This document shows, piece after piece, positions 25,289 to 34,733 of a DNA stretch of 46,577 nucleotides. Under the pieces are notes generated by a model. That model saw nothing but the letters and a program-made list of their open reading frames with translations, ran no database searches and was not told the origin of the DNA. The stretch's first letter is position 1. The number at the start of each line of letters is the position of its first letter. A program made the translations under genes and the position numbers. The DNA lies in NCBI GenBank assembly GCA_034437695.1, contig DAOTTJ010000463.1, positions 1-46,577 of the forward strand, in the 5' to 3' direction. The stretch is from Paraktedonobacter sp034437695 (GTDB lineage: Bacteria > Chloroflexota > Ktedonobacteria > Ktedonobacterales > Ktedonobacteraceae).

Positions 25289-25457
25289 TTTGCATGTCCT
25301 TTCGTTCTGCGAGCAATGGAGAGAGCTTGAGAAAACGCTCTTCTCCACATAAGTATGCTGCCTGAGGTATGTGCTCCCAGCGGCGCATCTCTTGTCGGCA
25401 ACACTTTTCGCTTGTAGGACACAGCGTTGGCTGTAAACTCATCGCGATTGAAAGACA

Positions 25458-25516
25458 AATAAAAAAGTCAGGCAGGGAGTAGATGCGCACGTGCTGCTCA
25501 TCTACTCCCCGCCTGG
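25458..25516 (-). terminator. rho-independent terminator of the sugar dehydrogenase gene
   Basis: On the minus strand a 17-bp stem with one wobble (plus arms 25469-25485 and 25499-25515) is followed by TGACTTTTTTATTT (T-run at plus 25461-25466). It lies 50 bases after the stop at 25566. This is the clearest intrinsic terminator in the window. Confidence 0.8.
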
Positions 25517-25565
25517 CCCTTGACGTGCTAACTTGCCTCGCCAGGAGGCGCGTCAGAGAAAACCT

Positions 25566-28500
25566 CTATGGCCCGGCGGTATATCCAACATTGTCAATAT
25601 TTGCCGTTCCAAGTTTGGTGTTATCGTGCGAGCACTCATAGATGCCGACCGTCGCTGCGGTGCTGATTGTCAGCGTCTTTGAGATTATCATGGTCCAGTT
25701 CATGCCATCGGTTGAGAGATAGGCGGTGAACACGTTGCCCGCTCGGGTTAATTTCATCCAGACGTTGGGTAGGGTATAGGTTGCTTCGCCGAGAGACCCG
25801 TTGAAGTCCCATTGGACCTTTGTCCCGGTTGCGCCCGGCGAGGATTCGATAAGAATGTAGGGCGAACCTGCCGTCGTCGATTGCTTATACATAATCCCGG
25901 CTTTGGCGTTCGAGCTTGTATTTGCGACCGACGTGACACGAGCGACTATCGTCCCGTTGCCGGTGGTGGGCTGGTAGACATAGTGGAACTGGTCGCTTGT
26001 TCCGTAGATGTCTGCACCCGAACCGTTGACCGTAAACACGCCATTTGCATAGCTGGCTGAACCGGGGATCGAAGGCGCACCGACATCGGTAGAGAGCCAG
26101 GGAGCCGGAAGTGGACCATTGCCGGGCGTGGTCAACTGCACATTGTCGAAGGCCGCCGTCCCTACCTGGTAGATGTTGTGCGATGTGACAAACAGACCAA
26201 TCGTCACCGATCCGCTCATTGTCATGGACGTTGACCCCACAGAGAGCCAGTGGCTCCCATCAATGGAATACCAGGAGGTGAAGGTGTTACCAACGCGTTG
26301 TAGCTGGAGCCATTCGTTTGGCGAACTATAGCCCGCGACAGGCGTAGCAACCGACTGGCTCCCGGTCGACGTACTCCCGGCTGCCGTATATTGCATACGT
26401 ACACCGTTGCCGATGCTCGGGTTGAGCGGTGGCAATGGGGAATCACAGCCATTGGGGTTGCAGTTGACGCCGTTGATATTTGGCGTGCTCGCACTTTCCG
26501 TCGGTGTTGTTAGCAGATCTACATAGCCCGAGCCGGCAGTAGTGGATTGCGAAACCATCACGCCAGCTTTGGCCCACGCATTAGAGACGCCCGTCTGGTA
26601 GCGCACCCTGGCGATAATCGTGCCATCCCCGGTCAGGGTCTGGTAAACATAGTGGAACTGCTCGTTTGCTCCGCTAATATCTGCGCCTGCCCCATCGATA
26701 TAGAAGCTCTGGGAACTGGCTGCATAGTCGGCCTTACCGGCAATCGCCGGGCTACCAACATCGGTACTCAGCCAGCCAGCAGGGAGCGTGCTCGTCACCG
26801 CATCGTAGTCGGCTGTATAGGTCGGGGATGAGGTGCCGGACGTAAAGGCATCGGTCAATGCGCTGCCATCCGACCAGCTATTGAAGCGGTAGGCTGTGCT
26901 TCCGACCGTCTGTTCGTCGGGGAGGCCAGAAAGCACGTGTTGAATACCCACGCCATCGGAAGACGTATACGTGCCAGTCTGCCACTTTCCATCCACTGCG
27001 TAGGCGGTGCCGGGGACGTTCGTCTTCGCACTCCAGCTTGTCGGGTTGGGGTGGATATCGCGCGTCGTCACCGTCTGGATACCGAGCGAATTGGTCACCG
27101 TTAACGTCACACGATAAAAGGTCGAGTTCGTGTTCGACAGGTCAGTTGGAATAGTAAACGTACCGCTCGTAACGCCAGTGATGGGTCCGTAGAAGGGATC
27201 GGCCACCTCGGCGCGATAGAAGGGTACGGCAAAGCCGTTTTGATAGAAGTCGACCTGCCAGGCGTAGGCGCTGGCAGGTTCGGTGCCATCGACCGCATCT
27301 GTGGCGGTGCCACTGAACGAGATGGTATTGCCCCCGTTATAGGTCGCGTTTGCTGCTGGCGAGGTGATCGCAACTGTCGGACCTGTATGACCAACAACTA
27401 TCGGCGTGGTGGCCGTCCCAACCTGGCTGCCATTGTTGACCGTTAGCGTCACTGTATAGGTTCCGTTGGTTGTGTAGGTGTGCGAGGGGTTCGCACTGGT
27501 GCTCGTCGCCGACCCATCACCGAAGTCCCAGCTATACGTCAGGGGCTTCTTATACGGGTCGCTTGAGTTGGCCGACGAGAACTGGACGGTCAGCGGACCC
27601 ATGCCAGCGTTTGTACTGCTCGAAATCGCCGCGGTCGGTGCGAAGGGACCTGTAGCAGAGATCTCGGTGAACGTTCCCTCAAAGATGCTGACAAAGTAGA
27701 GGTTCCCGTCCGGCCCCTCTTGAAGATCAGCTATCGTGCCAGCGCTATTCGAGAAGACCGTATCGGAGAGCGCCGTCGTATAGGTCGAGTCAAAGGTCAC
27801 CGCTTCGATATCGGTGCGGTTGTAGTCGCCGAAAAAGACAACATGTTGATATTGCTGTGGGAACGTCGAGCCAGTGTAGGCCGCAATCGCCGAGGCCGCG
27901 CCGTCGACCGGCTGGTGACCATAAGCATAGACAGGGTTGACGTAGCCGCAACTTCCACAGTTGCCCTCGACCATATCCCATCCATAGTTGTTCCCGGCCT
28001 GAATACTATTTAACTCTTCCCAATAGTTTGAACCGGTGTCTTCGACAATCGGGTTTCCATTGGGCAGGAAAGAGAAGCGGAAAGGATTGCGCAGTCCATA
28101 GGCATAGATGGCGGGAACCGCTCCCGGCACATGTATAAAAGGATTATCGCTCGGTACAGTTCCATCCAGGTTAAACCGCAAGATTTTGCCGTAGATATTG
28201 GTTAAGGTTTCTCCATTGGTGATGGTCGGTACGTTATCGCCAACGCTCCACCAGAGTTTGCCATCGGGACCAATATGCAGATCGTTGGCACTATGATGAG
28301 AATTTTGTGCCTGGTTGCCTTTAAAATAGACTACTTCGCTCGCCTGACTAGCCACATCGTTCTGAACCGTAAAGCGCGAAAGTTGCGCGTGCTCGTCCAG
28401 AGTGGTGTAGGAAACATACATATAGCCATTTGTAGCAAAGTTTGGATCTAACGCGAGACCGAGCAGACCCTTTTCATTGGTGCCGTCGGTATTGAGTGTG

Positions 28501-28862
28501 ATCACAGGCGTAGAGAGCACTGCGCCATTCCGATAGATCAGGATTGCTCCACCTTGCTGGCCAATATAAATATCTCCATTTGGCGCGAAGGCAAATGTTG
28601 TAGGATCTTTTAAGCCATGAGCCAGTTGTGTCTGCGTAAAACCCGCCGGTACCGGACTCACATTGGCCGAGGCACTCTTTGTTGTCAGAGGCTGAGAACC
28701 GGCGCGTGCATAAGCCAGAGCAATAAAGGGAACGATTATTAACCCAATAAGTATACCAAAAATAGCAGAGACCCACCATTTGTGTCTCCCAAGCCAGGTA
28801 TGAGGTTGTTGCAAGGATGGCTGTTTCTGCCTATCCGGCCGTCGTTGCCATAGAGTCATCAT
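25566..28862 (-). CDS. secreted glucose/sorbosone dehydrogenase-like protein with PKD and two DUF1349-like domains
   Basis: The 1098-residue protein starts at the ATG at 28862 (AAAAGGA site; the in-frame TTG 18 bases upstream lies before that site). An N-terminal anchor helix (about residues 28-51) leads to a six-bladed propeller of the PQQ sugar-dehydrogenase family (about 70-400: FAFAPNGDIYIGQQGG, GLLGLALDPNFATNG, LHIGPDGKLWWSVGD, YGLRNPFRFSF). A PKD domain follows (YSWDFGDGSAT), then an Ig-like stretch, and two similar C-terminal sandwich domains of about 200 residues, each opening LP-x-x-WLSTDVG and holding ADI-x-G-x-x-x-QFHYVYQ, like DUF1349. These probably bind carbohydrate. It is most likely an external sugar-oxidising or sugar-binding protein; PQQ use is untested. 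Confidence 0.82.
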   Translation of the reverse strand: MMTLWQRRPDRQKQPSLQQPHTWLGRHKWWVSAIFGILIGLIIVPFIALAYARAGSQPLTTKSASANVSPVPAGFTQTQLAHGLKDPTTFAFAPNGDIYIGQQGGAILIYRNGAVLSTPVITLNTDGTNEKGLLGLALDPNFATNGYMYVSYTTLDEHAQLSRFTVQNDVASQASEVVYFKGNQAQNSHHSANDLHIGPDGKLWWSVGDNVPTITNGETLTNIYGKILRFNLDGTVPSDNPFIHVPGAVPAIYAYGLRNPFRFSFLPNGNPIVEDTGSNYWEELNSIQAGNNYGWDMVEGNCGSCGYVNPVYAYGHQPVDGAASAIAAYTGSTFPQQYQHVVFFGDYNRTDIEAVTFDSTYTTALSDTVFSNSAGTIADLQEGPDGNLYFVSIFEGTFTEISATGPFAPTAAISSSTNAGMGPLTVQFSSANSSDPYKKPLTYSWDFGDGSATSTSANPSHTYTTNGTYTVTLTVNNGSQVGTATTPIVVGHTGPTVAITSPAANATYNGGNTISFSGTATDAVDGTEPASAYAWQVDFYQNGFAVPFYRAEVADPFYGPITGVTSGTFTIPTDLSNTNSTFYRVTLTVTNSLGIQTVTTRDIHPNPTSWSAKTNVPGTAYAVDGKWQTGTYTSSDGVGIQHVLSGLPDEQTVGSTAYRFNSWSDGSALTDAFTSGTSSPTYTADYDAVTSTLPAGWLSTDVGSPAIAGKADYAASSQSFYIDGAGADISGANEQFHYVYQTLTGDGTIIARVRYQTGVSNAWAKAGVMVSQSTTAGSGYVDLLTTPTESASTPNINGVNCNPNGCDSPLPPLNPSIGNGVRMQYTAAGSTSTGSQSVATPVAGYSSPNEWLQLQRVGNTFTSWYSIDGSHWLSVGSTSMTMSGSVTIGLFVTSHNIYQVGTAAFDNVQLTTPGNGPLPAPWLSTDVGAPSIPGSASYANGVFTVNGSGADIYGTSDQFHYVYQPTTGNGTIVARVTSVANTSSNAKAGIMYKQSTTAGSPYILIESSPGATGTKVQWDFNGSLGEATYTLPNVWMKLTRAGNVFTAYLSTDGMNWTMIISKTLTISTAATVGIYECSHDNTKLGTANIDNVGYTAGP

Positions 28863-29357
28863 CAGAGTCCTTTTGCACAAAAATTGTTGCTACCGAGAAC
28901 TAGGTCAATCTGAGTTCCCGCAGGCATTGGCTATCGATACACCAAGCCCAAGTACAATGGGCAACGATGCTCAATATACCTATAAAATGATACATCTGAA
29001 AGATAGAAAATACAATGTGGGTATTACTTCTGTATCGAGATCCTTATGTAATAGAAGCAGGCGTTTTCTAGAAAAATACTATGACCAATAAGATTTCCAG
29101 TTGAATAGCTCCCTACCCCAACTATTTGCCCATAGGTGGAGCATACATTTGACTATTTGGAGCATAGAGTATAATAGAAATGGATGCGACAGTCCTGGTC
29201 GCAATCGGTGGATGGAAGTGAAAATTGAAGACCGAATCTCTGAGATAGGCACGTCGCCTGTCCTCTCTCCGACTTCCTACTGCGCCTGCCGCATTCCATA
29301 CGCAGGTCTCGGTCGGGCAAGTCTCTCTTCCTTCATTCGTCAAAGCGGAGGTTCTCT
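28863..29357. other. divergent intergenic region
   Basis: This 495-base gap has no convincing gene. Its left half is AT-rich and presumably holds the promoter of the sugar dehydrogenase gene, though no clear box pair was found. The right half holds the likely promoter of the DinB gene and a nearby direct repeat of TGGAGCATA (29138-29146 and 29159-29167). Confidence 0.4.
29149..29175 (+). promoter_or_regulatory. candidate promoter of the DinB-family gene
   Basis: TTGACT (29149-29154) precedes a perfect TATAAT (29170-29175) with a 15-base spacer (16 if TTTGAC is taken). The start codon is 183 bases further, leaving a long leader. Boxes are good, spacing slightly short. Confidence 0.5.
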
Positions 29358-29879
29358 ATGAAAAAAATCCAGAAGCCCGTGAGCGGGGAATACGCTCCGT
29401 ACGCCAGCATGTATATCGATCTGGTCCCCGCAGACGGTCTTGTCCTGCAACACCTCTCGACCAATCTCCAGGTGGTCAAAGATCTGGTAAGTGCTCAATC
29501 TGAGGAGAAGTTGACTACTCCCTGCGCAGAAGGTGAGTGGACTATCAAGGAGATCTTGCTCCACGTGATCGATACCGAACGGATCTACGCCTATCGCGCC
29601 CTGCGCTTTGCCAGAGGCGATACGACCAACTTGCCCGGCTTTGACCAAAATGTCTACGCCGCCTCTTCAGGTGCCAATCAACGCACTACCACCGACCTGC
29701 TGGACGAACTGACCGCTGTGCGCATGGCCACGCTGACACTGTTCAATGGCTTGACGGCAGAGGCTATGCTGGCGTCCGGTTCGGCAAATGGCCACCCTCT
29801 GAGTGTCCGTGCCGCCGCCTATCAGATCGCCGGACATGAACTCCACCACCTCGCAAGCATAAGAGAAAACTACCTGTAA
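29358..29879 (+). CDS. DinB-family four-helix protein
   Basis: The 173-residue protein has the DinB pattern: EWTIKEILLHVIDTERIYAYRAL in the second helix and a C-terminal AYQIAGHELHHLASIRE. The histidines of LLHV and GHELHH should bind one metal ion. DinB-like proteins include thiol-dependent S-transferases and damage-induced proteins of unknown activity, so only the fold is assigned. The start has a GCGGAGG-type site. Transcribed alone; the next gene begins 128 bases on. Confidence 0.85.
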   Translation: MKKIQKPVSGEYAPYASMYIDLVPADGLVLQHLSTNLQVVKDLVSAQSEEKLTTPCAEGEWTIKEILLHVIDTERIYAYRALRFARGDTTNLPGFDQNVYAASSGANQRTTTDLLDELTAVRMATLTLFNGLTAEAMLASGSANGHPLSVRAAAYQIAGHELHHLASIRENYL

Positions 29880-30007
29880 CATAGATCACCACAGCCGGAG
29901 AAAAAGCCGCCTCATAGAGGCAACTCCAGCCCACAAAAGACGCAAGATGCGTGTCAGTCGCCGGAGGCGACATCGAAGTCTGACAGAGCACTAGCTAAGA
30001 GGAAAGA

Positions 30008-30763
30008 ATGGATATGTTGCTTTTTAGCACACTAATACACATGGGCAACCTTTCATTCGATGAGATTTTGTCTATCATCGCGCTTGTAGTCAATGGCCTG
30101 CAAGCGGTGGTTCTCCCCGTCACCATCTATCTGCTGGTGGTGCAGACGCGTGCCATGCGTACGCAGACGACCGCCCTGGTGGAACAGAGCAAGGAGATGA
30201 CTACCCAGACACGGGTCTTTGTCGATACCATCTATAGCTCAACCTACCAGAACCTCTATGATGCCGAGGCTCACATCGGTGAATTGATGATGACCTATCC
30301 AGACGCCAGCCGTTTTCTGATGGGACCGACTACTCAGCCGGGTCAGGAGGGCGCGGAGCCGGCCACTGGCAATCTCAGTTCGCTTGCGCCCGAGGTGCGT
30401 GAACGTGTGCGCTGGCTCGGGACCGCCATGCTCGATTTCTTTGAGCACGTCTGGACGCAGGCGCAGAAGGGTGGTCTGCCCAAGGATGTCTGGGAGTCGT
30501 GGGAGGAGTACATGGGGAAGATGCTCGGCGAGACGCGCCTGCGCTACCTCTGGCACAGCGAACGCAGCTACTACTCGCCAGGTTTTCGCGGTTTCGTCGA
30601 TCTCAAAGTCGGTCTCCTCCCCTCGGCTCCGGTTATGCCGCCGCTGCCGCGTCCAGCCAGAAATGGGAGCACTCCCGATGAGAAGCGTACAGGTGAAGAG
30701 GCTCCCCAGGTGGCACGTGTGCTCCGAGCAGTAACAGAGACGCCCGAGAGCGCCAGTACCTAA
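30008..30763 (+). CDS. single-pass membrane protein of unknown function
   Basis: The 251-residue protein has one N-terminal membrane helix (about residues 17-42: LSIIALVVNGLQAVVLPVTI), a polar helical stretch likely to form a coiled coil (TRAMRTQTTALVEQSKEMTT), and a helical cytoplasmic domain with VRERVRWLGTAMLDFFEHVW and LRYLWHSERSYYSPGF. The layout resembles small bacterial membrane proteins of DUF4760 type that sit beside signalling or defence genes. No enzymatic motif is seen. It precedes the nucleoside phosphorylase-WD40 gene by 45 bases on the same strand, so the two are likely cotranscribed. Confidence 0.68.
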   Translation: MDMLLFSTLIHMGNLSFDEILSIIALVVNGLQAVVLPVTIYLLVVQTRAMRTQTTALVEQSKEMTTQTRVFVDTIYSSTYQNLYDAEAHIGELMMTYPDASRFLMGPTTQPGQEGAEPATGNLSSLAPEVRERVRWLGTAMLDFFEHVWTQAQKGGLPKDVWESWEEYMGKMLGETRLRYLWHSERSYYSPGFRGFVDLKVGLLPSAPVMPPLPRPARNGSTPDEKRTGEEAPQVARVLRAVTETPESAST

Positions 30764-30808
30764 GCCCTGGGAGGCAGGCAGCGAGACAATCATTGACGAA
30801 AGAAGGCA

Positions 30809-32620
30809 ATGCATGCTATGAAAACCCACCCACCCGGCGAGCGCCAGCCAACACCCTTGCGGGCCGATATCCTGCTGGTCACCGTTACGACGGTTGAAGC
30901 GCAGGCGGTTCTGCGGCTGTTTGCGGCCGAGACCGGCCAGGACTTTAAGCGAAAACATAGAGGCGATAAGACCTACTTCGATCTGGGAGTGATCCGCGAG
31001 GCACAGATTGTTATGGTACAGTCGGAGATGGGGAGTGGTGGGCCAGGGGGAGCTTTACTGGTGGTCGATGAAGGTATCAGGATGCTTGAGCCTTCGGCTG
31101 TGCTCCTGCTCGGTGTGGCCTTTGGCATGGACCCCAGGCGGTTCGCGTTGGGAGATGTTCTGATCGCACAAAACCTCATGAGCTATGAACTACAAAAGCT
31201 TGCGACGGGTCCAGATGGGAGCGGAGAGATCATTTCACGCGGCGATCGCCCGCGAGCCTCGACCAGATTGCTGGATCACTTTCGCGGGGGCATACTGGAT
31301 TGGCAGGGTCCGCCGCGCGTAGAATGTGGTCTGCTGCTTTCTGGCGAAAAGTCGATCGATTACCGCGAGTACCGCGAACATTTACGTCTCTTCGCCCCCG
31401 AGGCGCTGGGTGGCGAGATGGAAGGGACGGGTCTCTATTCGGCAGCCGAACGCAGAAAAGTAGATTGGCTGCTTATTAAAGGGATCAGCGATTGGGCCGA
31501 CGGCAATAAGGAACGCGATAAAGTCGTGGCTCAACAGTTCGCGGCGGAGAATGCCGTGCGTTTTACGCTCCATGTTCTGAAGCAGGGGGGATTTGTTGCA
31601 GACGCTCCGAGCGGCGAGGAGCCGGCGATGCAGCACGCAAGGTCTGCGTCGGGAGCGGAGCGCGGAACATTGCTGAACGTGTACGATGTACACGCAAGCT
31701 GGGTCGTGACGGTAGACTGGGAGCCGAATGGAAAACGGATCGTCTCAGCGGGTGGCGATGGGACTGTGCGTGTCTGGGATGCCGAGACAAAAGAGGGGAT
31801 CTTTACCTACCGTGGCCACACCCACTGGCTCAACAGCGCCAATGTACAGGCCACCATCTACACCGTCACCTGGTCGCCAGAAGGACTGCGCATTGCCTCG
31901 GCGGGACATGGGACCGTCGCGCAGGTCTGGAATGCGTTCACCGGACAAACGCTGGCGCTCTACCAGGGTCATGCGGCCCTGATGGCCGATGTCTTTACCG
32001 TGGCGTGGTCGCCCGACGGCAAGCGTCTGGCCTCAGCGTGTAGCGGTATGACCATAGATAAAACAGTTCACCTGTGGGATGCAGTCACGGGGGAGCAGCT
32101 TGCTCGCTACGAAGTACGAGCCGGCTTGCTGCCGAACTTTGCCGTCTTTGCGCTAGCGTGGTCGCCCGATGGCACGCGTCTGGCAGCCGCGTGTGACGAT
32201 CACACGATACGCATCTGGAACACACAGAATGGGCGCGTCATCGCGACCTATCATCCGCGTGCCGACGGTGGACGCGACTGCGCTTGGTCGCCCGACAGTC
32301 GTTACCTGGCCTCGGCCCACGGGGATCGGACGCTGTGCGTCTGGGACACGACGACCGGGAGCGTGGTTGTGACCTGTCGTGGCCACGAAGACGCGCTCAG
32401 GCGCGTCGTCTGGTCACCCGATGCTCGCTGTATCGCCAGTGCGAGCAACGACCGCACCGTGCGTATCTGGGAGGCGCTGACCGGGAGATGCCTCTACGTC
32501 TACAAAGGGCATACACATTGGGTGACCTCTGTCTCGTGGTCGCCCGACAGCCAACTCATCGCTTCAGCCAGCAACGATAAGACCGTGCAGATCTGGCAGG
32601 CAAGAGGCGCGAACGAGTAG
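30809..32620 (+). CDS. nucleoside phosphorylase domain fused to a seven-repeat WD40 propeller
   Basis: The 603-residue protein joins an N-terminal nucleoside phosphorylase/MTA-SAH nucleosidase-like domain (about 19-262) to seven WD40 repeats (about 296-601). The first has ILLVTVTTVEAQAV, the GVAFGMDPRRFALGDVLIA segment, ribose-binding GGEMEGTG (E205) and GISDWADG with the expected catalytic D228. The repeats each show S-P-D/E-G-x-x-x-A-S-A and end in V-x-x-W; seven make one closed propeller. Free phosphorylases lack such a domain. In bacteria this enzyme domain also serves as an effector in NLR-like and other immune proteins, with repeats as sensors. A salvage enzyme with a binding platform is the alternative. 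Start is ATG at 30809 or 30818. Confidence 0.87.
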   Translation: MHAMKTHPPGERQPTPLRADILLVTVTTVEAQAVLRLFAAETGQDFKRKHRGDKTYFDLGVIREAQIVMVQSEMGSGGPGGALLVVDEGIRMLEPSAVLLLGVAFGMDPRRFALGDVLIAQNLMSYELQKLATGPDGSGEIISRGDRPRASTRLLDHFRGGILDWQGPPRVECGLLLSGEKSIDYREYREHLRLFAPEALGGEMEGTGLYSAAERRKVDWLLIKGISDWADGNKERDKVVAQQFAAENAVRFTLHVLKQGGFVADAPSGEEPAMQHARSASGAERGTLLNVYDVHASWVVTVDWEPNGKRIVSAGGDGTVRVWDAETKEGIFTYRGHTHWLNSANVQATIYTVTWSPEGLRIASAGHGTVAQVWNAFTGQTLALYQGHAALMADVFTVAWSPDGKRLASACSGMTIDKTVHLWDAVTGEQLARYEVRAGLLPNFAVFALAWSPDGTRLAAACDDHTIRIWNTQNGRVIATYHPRADGGRDCAWSPDSRYLASAHGDRTLCVWDTTTGSVVVTCRGHEDALRRVVWSPDARCIASASNDRTVRIWEALTGRCLYVYKGHTHWVTSVSWSPDSQLIASASNDKTVQIWQARGANE

Positions 32621-32791
32621 CTGGTGGCTGTGCTAGCAAGCCGGGACTATGCGGGCGCACACTCAGAGGAATATCGGTTGAGCGAAACCCCGGCAGGAGA
32701 TGAGACGATCTCTGGTTAGAATCCGCCCCCCCTTGAAAGGGGTGAGTAGATAGATCGCCGTCTATTCCTGCGCGGGCATGAACGCTGGCGC

Positions 32792-33610
32792 TTAGCGTGC
32801 AGTGCGCCGGGTATACTGCCAGATAGCCAGAGGCACAAAAATGAGCAACAGGCCTGTAGACCAGACCAATGCTTGCAAGATCGTCCCTGCATCAGGGTGG
32901 TTGAGCAGGAGGCCGCGTACCGCATTGACCAGCAACGTGACTGGTTGGTGTTCGGCGAAGGTACGCAGCCAGGTGGGCATACTACTGGTTGGCACAAACG
33001 CGCTACTGGCGAAGGTCAGGGGAAAGAGCCAGATGAAGCCTGCCGACTGTGCGGCCTCGACGCTTCTGACCGCCAGGCAGATGGTGGCCGAGATCCACGA
33101 AAAGGCGAAGCTGGCGTAGAGCAGCAAGCCGACTGCCGCAAACCAGGAGAGGACATCGCCATTTGGTCGGAAGCCAACCAGCACGCCGACGATCCACATC
33201 ACGACGATGACCAGCGTATTGCGGATCATATCCGAGAGCGTACGCCCGGTCAGAACCGCCGATTTGGCCATAGGTAGAGAGCGAAAACGATCGACCAGCC
33301 CTTTCTGTAGATCGTTAGCCAGTCCGATACCGGTTGTAGTTGAGCCGAAAAGGACGGTTTGCCCGAAGATACCAGCCATCAGATAGTTGACATAACTCGT
33401 GCCGGCGACAGCGATTGCGCCGCCGAAGACATAGCGAAAGAGCAACACAAACATCACGGGCTGGATGGTGGCGAAGATCAGTTCTTCGGGGATGCGCGGG
33501 ATCTGGATCAGGTGTCGTTTTGCCAGAACAAGCGCGTCGGCGAAGGTCCAGTAGAGGGCGGGACGCTGCAAAGGGGTCAGGCGTTCGACCGCGGGTACAA
33601 TCTTACTCAT
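32792..33610 (-). CDS. ABC-2 type transporter permease, DrrB-like
   Basis: The 272-residue permease has six expected helices (for example YLMAGIFGQTVLFGSTTTGI, MIRNTLVIVVMWIVGVLVGF, SWFAAVGLLLYASFAFSWIS) and the family motif LPMAKSAVLTGRTLSD. It follows the ATPase gene with a 4-base ATGA overlap, so the pair is translationally coupled and forms one exporter, as in daunorubicin DrrAB. Such pumps usually export lipophilic drugs or antibiotics. The pair is probably controlled by the TetR regulator divergent from it. Confidence 0.88.
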   Translation of the reverse strand: MSKIVPAVERLTPLQRPALYWTFADALVLAKRHLIQIPRIPEELIFATIQPVMFVLLFRYVFGGAIAVAGTSYVNYLMAGIFGQTVLFGSTTTGIGLANDLQKGLVDRFRSLPMAKSAVLTGRTLSDMIRNTLVIVVMWIVGVLVGFRPNGDVLSWFAAVGLLLYASFAFSWISATICLAVRSVEAAQSAGFIWLFPLTFASSAFVPTSSMPTWLRTFAEHQPVTLLVNAVRGLLLNHPDAGTILQALVWSTGLLLIFVPLAIWQYTRRTAR

Positions 33611-34614
33611 CGAGAACTCCTTGCAAGTGAGCGGTCTTCTACCGATAGAGCGGCGGGTGCCTCGCCTTCGGTCGCGGTATGGCCGGTCAGGGTAAGAAAA
33701 ACATCATCAAGGGTTGGGCGGCGGAGCGCCAGGTCGGCCAGGAGGATCTGCGCGGCATCCAGGTCGCGTACGATTGCGGCGAGCTGTTGTGCGCCGCTGG
33801 TGACCGGCACGGCCAGGCTGCGCCGTTCTGCGTTGACCACGATCTCGCCAGCGCTATAGGGACGCAGGGTTTCGAGCGCGGTATTGAGGTTGCTATCGGC
33901 GGCCACCGTCAATTCGATGCGTTCGCCGCCGACCTGGCTTTTCAGTTCGTCGGAAGTTCCTCTGGCGATCACGCGACCCTGATCGACTACTGCGATCTGG
34001 TTGGCCAGTTGGTCGGCCTCTTCCAGGTATTGTGTGGTCAGCAAGACTGTGGTGCCATCGGCCACCAGATTGCTGATGACCTCCCACATGGCCAGGCGTC
34101 CACGTGGATCGAGGCCGGTAGTAGGCTCATCCAGGAAAAGGATAGGGGGAGCCATAATCAGGCTGGATGCCAGATCGAGACGCCGTCGCATGCCGCCGGA
34201 ATAGGTTTTGACAGTGCGCCTGGCTGCTTCGACCAGGTCAAAACGCTCGAGTAGTTCGTTGGCTCGTTGCGCGGCGACGGCACCGGACAGGTGATATAAC
34301 TGGCCAAACATTTTCAGATTTTCAAAGCCAGTAAGGTTTTCGTCGACAGCAGCGTACTGGCCTGCCAGGCCAATGCGGGCGCGAAGCTCTTCGGCGTGAG
34401 TGACCACGTCAAGGCCTGCGACCACGGCGTGTCCACTATCGGGTTTCAGGAGCGTTGTGAGAATACGTACGGCTGTCGTTTTGCCGGCTCCGTTGGGACC
34501 CAGCACGCCGAGTACCGTCCCCTCCTCCGCAGCCAGGTCAAGCCCTGCCAGGGCGTGCGTTTTTCCGTAGTATTTGTGCAGCCCTTCGGCTAGAATGGCT
34601 GGAGCTTGTGACAT
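33607..34614 (-). CDS. ABC transporter ATP-binding protein, DrrA-like
   Basis: The 335-residue ATPase has Walker A GPNGAGKTT (39-47), Q-loop Q87, signature YSGGMRRRLD (138-147), Walker B ILFLDEP (158-164), and a family-typical switch TTQYLEEAD in place of the usual histidine. The C-terminal 90 residues (VNAERRSLAVPVTSG, LRRPTLDDVFLTLTGH) match the daunorubicin-resistance ATPase tail. It energises export by the coupled permease. A TTGACA-17-TACAAT promoter with palindromic operators lies upstream and is shared with the divergent TetR gene. Confidence 0.92.
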   Translation of the reverse strand: MSQAPAILAEGLHKYYGKTHALAGLDLAAEEGTVLGVLGPNGAGKTTAVRILTTLLKPDSGHAVVAGLDVVTHAEELRARIGLAGQYAAVDENLTGFENLKMFGQLYHLSGAVAAQRANELLERFDLVEAARRTVKTYSGGMRRRLDLASSLIMAPPILFLDEPTTGLDPRGRLAMWEVISNLVADGTTVLLTTQYLEEADQLANQIAVVDQGRVIARGTSDELKSQVGGERIELTVAADSNLNTALETLRPYSAGEIVVNAERRSLAVPVTSGAQQLAAIVRDLDAAQILLADLALRRPTLDDVFLTLTGHTATEGEAPAALSVEDRSLARSSR

Positions 34615-34669
34615 CAGGCCTTTCCTCTCTTGCTTGTATTAACGGAATATGCTATTCTTCTCATTATAC

Positions 34670-34681
34670 GGACAACTGTCC
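34670..34681. promoter_or_regulatory. palindromic operator 1 in the drr/TetR divergent region
   Basis: GGACAACTGTCC is a 12-base palindrome of form GGAC-N4-GTCC. It sits just downstream of the predicted transcription start of the exporter genes. A second copy lies 29 bases away, and together they form a 14-base inverted repeat (34668-34681, 34699-34712) with one mismatch. Confidence 0.65.
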
Positions 34682-34690
34682 ACATCAAGC

Positions 34691-34719
34691 ATTGTACCGG
34701 ACCGTTGTCCGTTTGTCAA
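34691..34719 (-). promoter_or_regulatory. strong promoter of the DrrAB-type exporter
   Basis: On the minus strand a perfect TTGACA (plus 34714-34719) is 17 bases from TACAAT (plus 34691-34696). Operator 2 lies inside the spacer, so a bound repressor would block polymerase directly. Confidence 0.7.
34699..34710. promoter_or_regulatory. palindromic operator 2 in the drr/TetR divergent region
   Basis: GGACCGTTGTCC has the same GGAC-N4-GTCC form as operator 1. It lies between the -35 and -10 boxes of the exporter promoter and 24 bases before the TetR start codon, fitting control of both directions by the TetR protein. Confidence 0.65.
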
Positions 34720-34733
34720 GGGAGACGAAGTTT

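Noticed and set aside
34608..34733. Longer start for the TetR regulator
   Set aside because: It would run through the exporter promoter and both operators and overlap the divergent gene; the ATG at 34734 has a ribosome site.
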